Assembly: GCF_000003605.2 (NCBI RefSeq)
Contig: NW_003135390.1
Location: 31,633 to 43,114 of the forward strand
DNA length: 11,482 nt
Direction of reading: 5' to 3'
From: Saccoglossus kowalevskii
Lineage: Eukaryota > Hemichordata > Enteropneusta > Harrimaniidae
The number at the start of each line of letters is the position of its first letter. Positions within the stretch are counted from its first letter, which is position 1. The notes below the pieces were generated by a model. The model was not told the DNA's origin, ran no database searches, and saw only the letters and a program-made list of their open reading frames with translations. The translations under genes were made by a program, and so were the position numbers. This document shows, piece after piece, positions 1 to 8,193 of the stretch.

Positions 1-44
1 CCAATCCTGGGAAGAGTTTTACGATGCGTTCATCAACAATGATG
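1..44 (+). CDS. SULT exon (3' part only)
   Basis: Read from base 2, this gives QSWEEFYDAFINND plus one leftover base (G44), followed by the donor GT at 45-46 (G|GTAAAT). The phase-1 end joins exactly to TT at 731-732 to make Val. The match to the SULT 'W..F...F' segment just before the GSW motif, together with the phase match, supports this short piece. The exon continues upstream of the window. Confidence 0.85.
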
Positions 45-3000
45 GTAAATACTGGTTATATAAGCAATGTGACATGATGTTGTGATCTAGTACCGTAATT
101 CTATTACTATTATGGCTCGTCGTCACGTGAACAAATGTCCCGTTACAAGAGAGTCTTGCCCGTAACATTACAATGAAAACCATCAGTTTACGTCATTTTC
201 ATTTGTTATTATGGAATAAATGTGGTATTTAATTCATACGCGAGTTTACTTCAGCTTCATTCAGCCACTTATTATTTAAAACAAATGAATTACAAAATTA
301 TAGAGAATATAGCAAATTGTGCTTGTTTCTTCCATATTCACATGTGACCAGTAAATATCATTGGTGTGCATGTGCAATAGATTTTATTTTGAACATACCT
401 CGTAATTTGCTTGCCAAGATCCGTTCCAAAAAACGAAAATTTCAGAATGTCGTAAACTGAAAGTCTTTATCGTTGTGTTCATTCTAGGGTCAATCATGAA
501 TCTGTTGAAATGCCATTCACGTGGGCCAACCTTCCCAATGTTTTAATACCGGAGTGATTGATTCTTCTATAAACTCAGTATTTGATTTTAAAAACTATTA
601 TAGAACTAACCTTTTACTTTGTTTTACAATGACATGTGAAGTATTGCAAGTATGTTTCAGATGATAGTCTGTGAAGCCTGTTATACTAGAAGTTGTACAG
701 AGATTCACTTCAAGTTTACTCTTCATGTAGTTGTTTATGGCAGTTGGGCGGATCATACTCTATACTGGTGGAATAGGCGCTTTGAAGACAATGTCATGTT
801 TGTTACGTACGAGCAAATGAAAAAGGTAAAATTAACAATTTTAATTAAAACAATAGGTATAAAGTTGTACTTTCAGAAGTCAGAAGTGTCAAAAGAAATT
901 AAATGTGTGATCTCAACACATTCAAAGAACATGATATATTTGCCCATAAATTGAAGAGGAAATGCGGATAATATTTGTTTGCACATGTTTTTTAAATAAA
1001 ATGAAGTCAAGTTCAAATTTTCGCTGCTAACATAGTTCCAAAAAATAATACAAAAGACGCTGTTTATATTTTAACAAATATAATGTATTTCTGTAACATA
1101 CAAAACTATATCCTGAAAACGTGTAAATAATATTATATTGCTGATCCTTGAACAGGTTCAGTAATCCATACAAATCTCATGATGTATTGACAAAACAATC
1201 TGAAGAAATTGCAACTACAACTACATAATTTACGGAGTTCGATCTAATTTCTTGTTATTTAGAAGGCTTAGCTCCCATTAAATCATGAGCTCGTTTGAAT
1301 AAATTACTGATCAGATCTACTCAAATTTTCATGCATTGCCATCTGCTTCATTTTCACCCATTTTTGCAGAAATATAATTTTTATCAAATTACTGCAAGGG
1401 TGAATATGTTGCAAACATATGAACACACATTATTGTTATCTTGGAAGGTGGAATTGCATCTTTCCAAAGGGCATCTGTACTTATATGGATAGATTGTGTT
1501 TACTTATTAGTTAAAAAAAATATTTGAAACGTTTAACAATCTTCTATATCAAACACTTTATTGCCTACTTGAAATCTCTTGTAATATAAACACTGAATAT
1601 ATTTTATGTCTTCCATCCAACACACATCAGAGAAAAAAAGAAGAAACAACAACTCAACCACACCATTTTAACAAGCAGCATCTCGGCTGAGATAGCTCCG
1701 CTGTTAGCAAGGCACATTTCAATTAAAAAACTGAAGATATTATTATCTGACTTGCTGTTTTTAAGTCAAAAATATTACTTTTTACCAAAAATTACAAAAA
1801 TATTCACCAAAATTAGTGAATTGAAGATATCATCCCGAAATGAGCAAATTTGAGAAAGGTCCACATGTAGCATTTATATGTGCAATATCAAAGCAATTGG
1901 ACTTTTTTCGGTTTTTAACAAGAAGTCAAAAATATCACTTTTTACCAAAAATTACAAAAATATTCACCAAAATTAGAGAATTGAAGATATCATCATGAAA
2001 TGAACAAATCTAAGAGAGGTCTACCCCAGGTACATACACACTAAGTATCAAAGCATTCAGGCTTGTAGTTTTCAAGAAGAAGTCGAAAAAGTTAAACATT
2101 GACGTGGACGACGAAGGATGCCGACGGACAATCACTCATATGATAAGCTCCGCTCGACAAAGTCGACAGCGGAGCTAAAAATAATTTCTATACCATCCCC
2201 CATACAATATCATAACATTAGTTTAAAACAATGCTTTGTAAACTATAAAATTTTGAGAAGAAACAACAAAACAAAATCAAGAGCTTGTAATACTATTCAT
2301 TTACTAGCAGCAACCATTCCAAAAGTGACATCAATGTCTGACTGACTACTGACGAAGTGAGAACGTTAGCAGCATAAATCGTCAAGTTCCATGTAATTCA
2401 ACTGTCATTATTCAAATTTAACCATATATAATACAGCACAGCTATAAATCGACCCATCAACCATGACACTGGAAACAGTGTGGGCCGTGACTGAAGCAAA
2501 ATTGGATTGGACACATTAAATGCCAGACCATTAGTGGGTTATGCTGGTCTGGGCACTAATGAAAGCCTAGAGATTATTGTGAGAACATCAGAGCAAGGGA
2601 GGGTTTTGCCAAAATTGAGATTATACATAAGCAGTTTGCCTTTTGTTGATATTTATCGTTCTCGACAACTCAAGTAAATGCCTGGGCAAGACATTGTTTC
2701 TTTGGAAGTCTCTCTTTGTATCACATTTTAACACAGTTGAAAATCGACCGATAAAACTAGTGACACGCCCCATTGTATTCGTTATTCTTTTGTCAGGATC
2801 TCGCGGGAATAGTGAGCCAGGTAGCGAGATTTCTTGACATAAGTCTGGAGGAGGACAAAATTGAAGTAATTGCTGACAAGTGTACATTTCAAAATATGAA
2901 AAAAGATGCACCGAGGAAGCATCTCCTGGACGCCTTCAAGGTGGACCTATCACAGTCGCCGTTTGTGAGAAAAGGTAACTGCATGTAACTTCGGAAGTGT

Positions 3001-3413
3001 AATTATTAGTGTAATTGTTCCGTCGTTCTGAGAAAAAAAAAACATGACTCGTTATCATTCATGGTGCTCCTGTTTTATGTAAACCTTGACCAGTCACAAT
3101 TTAGAACTTAGGAGTCTGGTCACTGTCTGATTGTTAGAGTATATGTTAATAACTTTTAAACTCTTCTTCCTCGATCAGAAAACTGTGTGTCACGTGTTAA
3201 CAAAATGTACATACAAGTTTGCTGGGCACACTTATGAAAGTCAAAATGGGTGATAGAACTTGGCATTGACTCCAATTACACGCAATTCCATGTGATTGTA
3301 TTACAGGTAAAGTCGGTTCATGGAAGAGTCAGTTCACAGTAGCGCAGAATGATTTATTTGATGAAAGATATAAGGAATGGATTGGTGACAGCGGTTTTAC
3401 GTTGACAGTTTAA
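1..3413 (+). CDS. Cytosolic sulfotransferase (SULT family), C-terminal half, four exons, 5' end outside window
   Basis: Joined exons 1-44, 731-825, 2797-2974 and 3307-3413 give 140 codons plus TAA with no frame break. Family members transfer a sulfuryl group from PAPS to hydroxyl or amine groups of small molecules in the cytosol. Visible landmarks, numbered within the 140 residues: QSWEEFYDAF (1-10), like the SULT segment before the GSW motif; YGSWADH and WW (17-28); NVMFVTYEQMKK (35-46), the usual YEDMKK segment; CTFQNMKKD (75-83); SPFVRKGKVGSWK (100-112), the loop that binds the 3'-phosphate of PAP; and KSQFTVAQND (112-121), the KTVE-type dimer motif. Whole SULTs are about 280-300 residues, so the N-terminal PAPS loop and catalytic His lie upstream of the window. 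Odd points: Asp closes the KTVE motif instead of Glu, GSW replaces the usual GDW, and Cys stands where SULT1 has a PAPS-contacting Thr. The family call is firm; subfamily and substrate cannot be told. Confidence 0.93.
45..730 (+). other. SULT intron (phase 1)
   Basis: Donor GTAAAT at 45; acceptor after a pyrimidine-rich run ending CATGTAG at 730. The 686 bases are AT-rich. I see no gene, repeat or RNA structure in them. Confidence 0.8.
731..825 (+). CDS. SULT internal exon, 95 nt (GSWxxH...YEQMKK)
   Basis: Encodes (V)VYGSWADHTLYWWNRRF... to EQMKK, with the acceptor CATGTAG| and donor AAG|GTAAAA. Its length of 95 nt and its phases (in at 1, out at 0) equal, as I recall them, those of the matching exon of vertebrate SULT1 genes. 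GSWxxH and the WW pair are family-typical. An in-frame ATG upstream at 652 is intronic and is not a start. Confidence 0.92.
1694..2176 (+). mobile_element. Hairpin-ended non-autonomous element, copy 1 (Helentron-like, 'pearl' or tandem-repeat MITE type)
   Basis: Begins AGCTCCGCTGT (1694-1704) and ends with its perfect complement ACAGCGGAGCT (2166-2176); including the flanking T and A the match is 12 bp. The 3' end also folds on itself: AGCTCCGCT (2146-2154), CGAC, loop AAA, GTCG, bulge AC, AGCGGAGCT (2168-2176). Between the ends lies a 160-bp tandem module: TGAAGATAT recurs at 1732, 1822 and 1982, and the AAGTCAAAAATAT segment at 1763 recurs at 1923 and, decayed, at 2080. A GACG/CGGACG-rich linker (2101-2130) precedes the hairpin. 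There is no coding capacity. No convincing target-site duplication is visible. Both dispersed copies share the bases AAAAATA just outside the right end, so the true end may be 2183. Class is inferred from architecture; the boundaries are supported by the second copy at 8194-8562. Confidence 0.8.
1763..2100 (+). repeat. 160-bp tandem core module (about two units) inside element copy 1
   Basis: The block starting at 1763 is repeated at 1923 (period 160) with only a few substitutions over about 100 bases, including TTTTTACCAAAAATTACAAA and CACCAAAATTAG. A diverged third start is at 2080 (period 157). Element copy 2 holds only one good copy of this block, so unit number varies between copies. Confidence 0.85.
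2521..2561. repeat. Two overlapping inverted repeats in the SULT intron
   Basis: TGCCAGACCA (2521-2530) pairs with TGGTCTGGGCA (2545-2555) with one bulged G; CATTAGTG (2529-2536) pairs perfectly with CACTAATG (2554-2561). The arms overlap, so the two stems compete. Function unknown. Confidence 0.6.
2797..2974 (+). CDS. SULT internal exon, 178 nt (PAPS 3'-phosphate-binding region)
   Basis: Runs from DLAGIVSQVARFLDISL through CTFQNMKKD to SPFVRKG, phase 0 in and phase 1 out (AAAG|GTAACT). It is one codon shorter than the 181-nt exon I recall in human SULT1A1. RKG is the 3'-phosphate contact. The Thr of the family's TSF motif, a PAPS contact in SULT1A1, is replaced here by Cys (CTF). Confidence 0.93.
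2975..3306 (+). other. SULT intron (phase 1)
   Basis: Donor GTAACT at 2975; acceptor TGATTGTATTACAG ending at 3306. 332 bases with an A9 run near 3033; nothing else recognisable. Confidence 0.88.
3307..3413 (+). CDS. SULT terminal coding exon
   Basis: The split Gly codon completes RKG, followed by KVGSWKSQFTVAQNDLF and DERYKEW, ending GFTLTV and TAA (3411-3413). It is 34 residues after the Gly, two shorter than human SULT1A1. It holds the KTVE-like dimer motif K-x3-T-V-x3-D, with Asp in place of the canonical Glu. Confidence 0.94.
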
Positions 3414-3635
3414 TTGAAGCCTATATACAAGGCAGAAAACCCTGTCAACAAACCATCTTCATTGAGAGTAGCTAATCAGGCACAATCCTTTCAGCACGAG
3501 ACAAGTTTACAGAGTGGCCGAATTTATTACTCGTTGAAGTCGAGAAGATAATTCTGTCAACAAAATTATAATACAACTACAAAATTTCATTCTGAACAGA
3601 GTTGGAAATAAATATGATTTGTACATTTATTTTAT
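3414..3635 (+). other. Probable SULT 3' UTR
   Basis: Sequence from the stop codon to about 20-30 bases after AATAAA (3607-3612). The cleavage point is inferred, not seen. Confidence 0.65.
3607..3612 (+). terminator. Poly(A) signal AATAAA of the SULT gene
   Basis: Canonical AATAAA 194 bases after the stop, followed by a T/GT-rich stretch (TTTATTTTATAATGTGC). It is the first good hexamer downstream of the gene. Confidence 0.7.
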
Positions 3636-5757
3636 AATGTGCTTTTCATTTATGTAACATCGCCTCTCTTTAGTGTGATACCAATTGGATCATTTTGGAA
3701 GGAACTGCTTACCCAGACAAGTTATAATCGATTTCTGTGGAAGATAATTGCTACATTTGTCTTATTTTATTGCAGAATCATAGAATATTTTTCTGAGTTT
3801 TAGAATCATTGTACTCATGCCAGGTGATGTGCCACGCTATAACTTCGACAGATGCCTGACATTTTTAAGCTCCTGGTTTAGATTCCTAACTACGCTCGGT
3901 ACACTCAGTTACCTATCCATGAATACGGATTACAATTTATATTATTTGTAGCCGGGACTTATTAGATTCTACAATTGGCGAATATTACGCCACGGCTCCA
4001 ATCACATGTTTGGTTGATATTAGCAATTTAATTTTAAACATAGCTTGATGGCGCCCTATAATGTTTCTTGTACTCCCTCATTATAAAGCGCCATTTTGAA
4101 GTTCAGCTGGTGTCATGCTGGTTGTTTCGCGGTAACCGTCGGAATTAATTGTTGTAAAATATTCAGACACTATAATAGTCAGTAAAGGTAATGCACAGTT
4201 TACAATGATATAATGGTTAAATTGTACCTAAGTGATCCTGGCTCCTGTTACTCCGTGACAACAGTCGCGTGTATTCCAGGGTGAAGTTTATTATTTTCTA
4301 GACAATTAGAATGGTCAAACATGGCAATTTTGAAAGAGATACAGATAGAAAACACAATTGTATATATTCCTAAATGATCTGTTTCTAACCAGAACCGTTA
4401 TTTACGAATGTTTTGCAGCTGTGATTCAATAGTACCAGTCATTTGTAACTGCTGCTCTCCCAATTTTGGAACTTTGCAAGGGATGGTACACAAAACTGTC
4501 AAACAATTCGGACACATACCGCCCCATACTCCCTGCTTCCTTGTAATATCATTTTGACTACACGGTATTTAGAGGATTGGGATTTAGAAATGGCATGTGA
4601 TTTAAAAATGGCTCTCCTAGACACAGTATAAAATTAAATTGGAATGATTATGTGCTATTATAATCTCTTCAAAATGGTTTGGTAGAACAATCATTAACCT
4701 TTCTGGGTCTTGATTTGGACAAATAAAAGGCAACTCATATGACCACTCGCCTTAGGCAGCTGACATGGTTACTACAATATATATTTTTGAATTTGACTTT
4801 TTAGTAAATGTAATAGGTTTGTTATTTTAAATTAATTCTTCCAGAATGTTGGCTGGTGGTTTTGGTATTATTAAAAACAATGCGATCAAGCATGTACCTA
4901 CTACTTTAGAGTAGATTCTTCGAAAAGCACAACAATATAATTATCACCTATATTGATTTCATATATAACCCACGTACAAATAATTCTCAAATTTGTATCT
5001 AGTCTTAAATCTTGGTATGGGTTACAAGAACACCTGTAGGTTTTAATTGTTCATGCACATTCATGACGACCAGCATGCAAATGTCTGATAGGAAATGTCG
5101 CTCAATGATTGCAATAGCTAACTATTATTTGTAACAACGTTCCCCGTATATATTCAAAAACAACAGCAACAACAAATGCTGACACATGTTGTTTACAATT
5201 GTGATCAAAACACCAATTCTTGTCAACCACACAGTGTAACCAAGTGAGACAATCTATAGTTACAGACTTCTGAACATCCATGTAGATTATAATTATGTAT
5301 TGTCAAGTGTATATTTGTCTAGTAGAATATACTCACGATGTCATCTGAAAACTATTTATGTATGGACAGTTTGTAGAGGCTGATGATTGTAATTACTACA
5401 ATGGAATTTTTACCTCAAATGTGTTCCGTTCAGTGTGTTCAAAGATATGTCAACGTTTACAGTGAGAGAGGCCAGTTTTCGAATAATGGCTCTACTTAGT
5501 GCTGGTAAATTACAGGTGTATGTCTATTTATACAGATCTTGGTCATGTCATTCCTTGTTCTGGCCCTGTGTGTTTATTTCTCTAACTCCACGCTTGGTCT
5601 TCAGTCTCTATGCAAATTTTGATAAGCCACTGTTTTGAACAAATGAAATCTGTGATCAGAGACTATTAGTTTTGGTTCTGTCCATTTAGAGCTATTTCTC
5701 AGACATGCTTTGCCCGATCGCATTCAAATTTAACACTAAGACCATGTGCTCATTAAG
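3636..5757. other. Intergenic sequence, no supported gene
   Basis: AT-rich, with frequent stops in all frames. The longest open stretch here (67 codons from 5435) resembles no family and lacks plausible exon flanks. Only simple patches such as CAACAGCAACAACAA near 5162 stand out. Confidence 0.6.
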
Positions 5758-5794
5758 TTGACCACCTCTGGGACCATTTCCCAGAGGTGGTCAA
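5758..5794. repeat. Perfect 16-bp inverted repeat / hairpin with 5-nt loop
   Basis: TTGACCACCTCTGGGA (5758-5773), loop CCATT, TCCCAGAGGTGGTCAA (5779-5794). Nine of the 16 pairs are G-C, in an AT-rich setting. It could be the terminal hairpin of an unrecognised element, a small-RNA precursor core or a recently formed palindrome; the sequence does not decide. Confidence 0.85.
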
Positions 5795-6263
5795 TTTCAT
5801 TTAGCAAGACCAAACAGGGTGCTATTTAATTACAAAATCACTATACAACTATCATCTAAAATGTGCATTTTTTACAAAAAGGAACACATCACGGGATAAA
5901 AACAAAATACTACCCAGAAAATGACTAAATGCCTTATGTTAGCTAAAAACACATCATCTGGCGCACACGATAATAAAATGAATGCGATATTTACTATATG
6001 GGGGTTGCCATCCTGCATACAGCACGAAACTAAATGAAGAGAGAAGTTGTGAAACGCGTTTTTCAGATTCCAATCTTTTGCAGCCAAACGATCCGTTGGT
6101 GGTAATATAAAGCCAACCGCTAACAAAATTCGACCAAATTCACCACTTTTATGTGGAAAAGGCTTTTGCGTACGATCACCTTATTATACGAAGAACATAG
6201 AACACATTTTCATCGAACTGTAAGGCCATCACTGGTTGGCTGTTGAGTTGGAATGGTATTTTT
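5795..6263. other. Intergenic sequence, no supported gene
   Basis: An 84-codon reading frame on the - strand (6126-5872) exists but shows no family motif and no splice context. Nothing else recognised. Confidence 0.55.
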
Positions 6264-6295
6264 GACTCCCATGTGCGAAGCACATAATGGGAGTC
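6264..6295. repeat. Terminal-type hairpin, 9+4 bp stem
   Basis: GACTCCCAT (6264-6272) pairs with ATGGGAGTC (6287-6295); GTGC (6273-6276) pairs with GCAC (6280-6283) around loop GAA; bulge ATA (6284-6286) lies on the 3' arm. Confidence 0.9.
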
Positions 6296-6305
6296 TTTGC
6301 AGTTA

Positions 6306-6328
6306 GTGTGTCTGTATGTATGTGTATG

Positions 6329-6359
<31 letters not shown>

Positions 6360-6363
6360 GTGT
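6306..6363. repeat. TG/TGTA microsatellite
   Basis: Imperfect TG/TATG tract with an uninterrupted (TG)12 at 6327-6350. An apparent polyhistidine-threonine frame on the opposite strand is only this repeat read as protein. Confidence 0.95.
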
Positions 6364-7500
6364 CCGACTGTTCCACTGCTATCTCAAGAACCATACATTG
6401 GTTTTTGATGCAACTTGAAACATGCTCTGAACATATGCGCAGATTTGATTAGTTTTTGGTAAAAATCCGTGCATATTAATTACCTAATTTGCATGATAGC
6501 TATTTTTTAGTGGTTCCATGACTGTTCCACTGATATCTAAACAACCACTCATTGGATTTTGATGAAACTTGGTACATAGATGCTCTGAACTAATGCTAGG
6601 TTTTGATTAGTTTTTGGTAATAATGCGTGGATACTAATTACCTAATTTGCATAATGATTAGTCAATTTTCGTTTTTTCCACTGATATCACATGGTACTTA
6701 AAACTTGATGTCATATGACACTGCACAGACCTGATAGTTTTTATGGTAATATCAGTACATATAATTACCTAATTTGCATAATTAATTAATTTTCAGCTTT
6801 TCATATAAGTAGTGAGCATTACATTTCAATGAAACTTGGTACTTACATACTCAAAGACTATGCAGAGATTGATTGTTTCAAATAAATATTTGTGCATATT
6901 AATCACCTAATTTGCATAATTAGTTAATTTTCAGCTTTTCCACGGGTATCTCAAGTACTAATCATCGCATTTCAATGAAACTTGGTACCTAGATCCTTTA
7001 GGACTATGCAGAGACCTGATTAGTTTTGGGCTAAATAATTGCGCATATTAATTACCTAATTTGCATAATTAATTTTCAGCTTTTCTACTGATATCTAAAG
7101 TACTAATCATCACATATCAATGAATATTTGTACATGGATGCTGTAGGACAATAGACAGACCTCGATAATTGTGGGTTAAAATCTGTACATATTAATTACC
7201 TAATTTGCATAATTAACCAATTTTAAGCTTTCACACTGATATCTAAAGTACTAATTATTCCATTTCAATGAAACTTAGTACAAAGATCCTCTAGGACAAT
7301 GTACAAACCTAATTAGTTTGGGGTAAAAATCTGTTCATATTAATTCCCTAAATAGCGTAATAATTCATAATTCTTTGGTTCTAATCACATTTTAATTAAA
7401 CTTGGTACATAGATTTTCTGTTACATTGCCCAGACCTCATTAGTTTTACACTAAAATCTGTTCATATTAATTTTCTGATTTGCATAATTAGTTTTCAGCT
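6362..7500 (+). repeat. Tandem array, eight units of 127-158 bp
   Basis: The TACCTAATTTGCAT box, or its decayed form, begins at 6481, 6639, 6766, 6904, 7053, 7197, 7345 and 7472 (mean spacing about 142). Each unit also carries an upstream box near AATGAAACTTGGTACATAGA (for example at 6562, 6827, 6976, 7268) and usually a following TTTTCAGCTTTT. Units vary at the level of old repeats. The seventh box is mutated (CCCTAAATAGCGT). Exact period differences mean the array has collected small indels. Confidence 0.93.
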
Positions 7501-7599
7501 AAGTAATTCCGAATTATTTTTAATGTGTCACAATACTCTCAGCACATGGAGTTCTTTCTAAGCTTTCTTTGATTTGGTTTGAATTTTGAAAAACAATGA

Positions 7600-7860
7600 C
7601 ATGCATCTGTAACCCAATATGTATGATCATCATACCAACTTTGATTAAATCATCCTGGTCATGTCGGAGAAACAGCTGCTGACACGTAACAATGTGTAAG
7701 ATTATCATACCAACTTTGATCAAAATCCTCCTGGTCATTTTTGTTCCAATATTCAAAAAAAAAAAGAAAACGCGTCTGTAAAATATGATGTATTGTTTTT
7801 GTGGAAAGTTTGAATGAGATCGGTCAATTAATGTCTAAGATATGCCTCCGGACAGACTCC
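7600..7860 (+). repeat. Degenerate tandem repeat, period about 75 bp (two units)
   Basis: ATCATACCAACTTTGAT followed by AA..ATC.TCCTGGTCAT occurs at 7629 and again at 7704. Between them lies GAGAAACAGCTGCTGACACG. A looser related segment, GTTTGAATGAGATCGGTCAA then TAAGATATGCCTCCGGACAG, ends near 7855. The unit is unlike the preceding array but has the same general non-coding module style. Confidence 0.7.
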
Positions 7861-8053
7861 AAATTAATAGTCCTCGTTTTCAGACACTGTCCGAACAAAG
7901 ACTAAAAAGTGATTATTACATATGCAGATTTTTTTTCCTGAAAATACAAACCATGTTTCTTGCTTGATATCATTGTTAAAACACATGTTTCATGGATGAT
8001 AGTGTATTGAATTTCTTTTGAATTTTGTTCTGTTTGTGGTTGGCATTTGTGTC
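7861..8053. other. AT-rich spacer left of the LINE
   Basis: No gene or clear repeat; a T-run lies at 7929-7936. The boundary with the LINE is set by the (TAA)5 at 8054. Confidence 0.55.
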
Positions 8054-8193
8054 TAATAATAATAATAACTGTATTACTCTACTAAAAGGGTTTTTGTATG
8101 GTAAGGAACATACCGGGTAAATACAAAGAAATACAAAAAACATACAATACAAAAGAGATAAAAATAAAATGCTCGTAAAATATAAGAAAAACA
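8054..8193 (-). repeat. LINE 3' UTR end and (TTA)5 tail
   Basis: On the - strand: ...TATTTACCCGGTATGTTCC, then AAACCCTTTTAGTAGAGTAATACAG as a conserved-looking block, then five TTA units (8068-8054). A microsatellite tail instead of poly(A) is common in CR1/Jockey-like LINEs. The tail fixes the 3' end of the element. Confidence 0.7.

Larger units (their letters stand above)
826..2796 (+). other. SULT intron (phase 0) carrying a mobile element
   Basis: Donor GTAAAA at 826, acceptor TTCTTTTGTCAG ending at 2796. Contains the 483-bp hairpin-ended element at 1694-2176 in the same orientation as the gene, and a pair of overlapping inverted repeats at 2521-2561. The rest (826-1693, 2184-2520, 2562-2796) is AT-rich sequence with nothing recognisable; the short ORFs in it have no family resemblance. 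Confidence 0.85.
6264..7554 (+). mobile_element. Putative hairpin-ended element built on a tandem array (second family)
   Basis: Proposed as one unit: hairpin at 6264-6295, TG microsatellite, eight tandem units, then GCACATGGAGTTC (7542-7554). The last is a degraded inverted copy of the hairpin arm GACTCCCATGTGC (6264-6276), differing by two one-base shifts. This layout parallels the element at 1694-2176 read on the - strand: hairpin, TGTCCGTC-like linker, tandem modules, inverted arm copy. No protein is encoded. The hairpin and array are certain; treating them as one mobile unit is inference, because no second copy of this family is in the window. Confidence 0.5.

Noticed and set aside
1680-1693. 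ATCTC-GGCT-GAGAT hairpin touching the left end of copy 1
   Set aside because: Absent beside copy 2, so not part of the element; 5-bp stems are common by chance.
2118-2345. 75-codon + strand frame starting in the element's linker
   Set aside because: It crosses the terminal hairpin and the element boundary into unrelated intron sequence.
2621-2911. 96-codon - strand frame
   Set aside because: It overlaps and is antisense to the well-supported SULT exon at 2797-2974.
5435-5638. 67-codon + strand frame
   Set aside because: No family resemblance and no exon flanks; probably chance.
5872-6126. 84-codon - strand frame in the intergenic region
   Set aside because: No recognisable motif, no splice or promoter context; length is within chance.
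6176-6394. 72-codon - strand frame with a His-Thr run
   Set aside because: It is the TG microsatellite and adjoining hairpin read on the other strand; no other coding signal.
6362-7500. Possible CRISPR-like repeat-spacer array
   Set aside because: Whole units are repeated end to end with drift and there are no unique spacers; the context is a eukaryotic genome.
7849-7893. CGGACAG/CTGTCCG inverted repeat as another element hairpin
   Set aside because: Only 7 bp with a 31-base spacer; too weak to claim.
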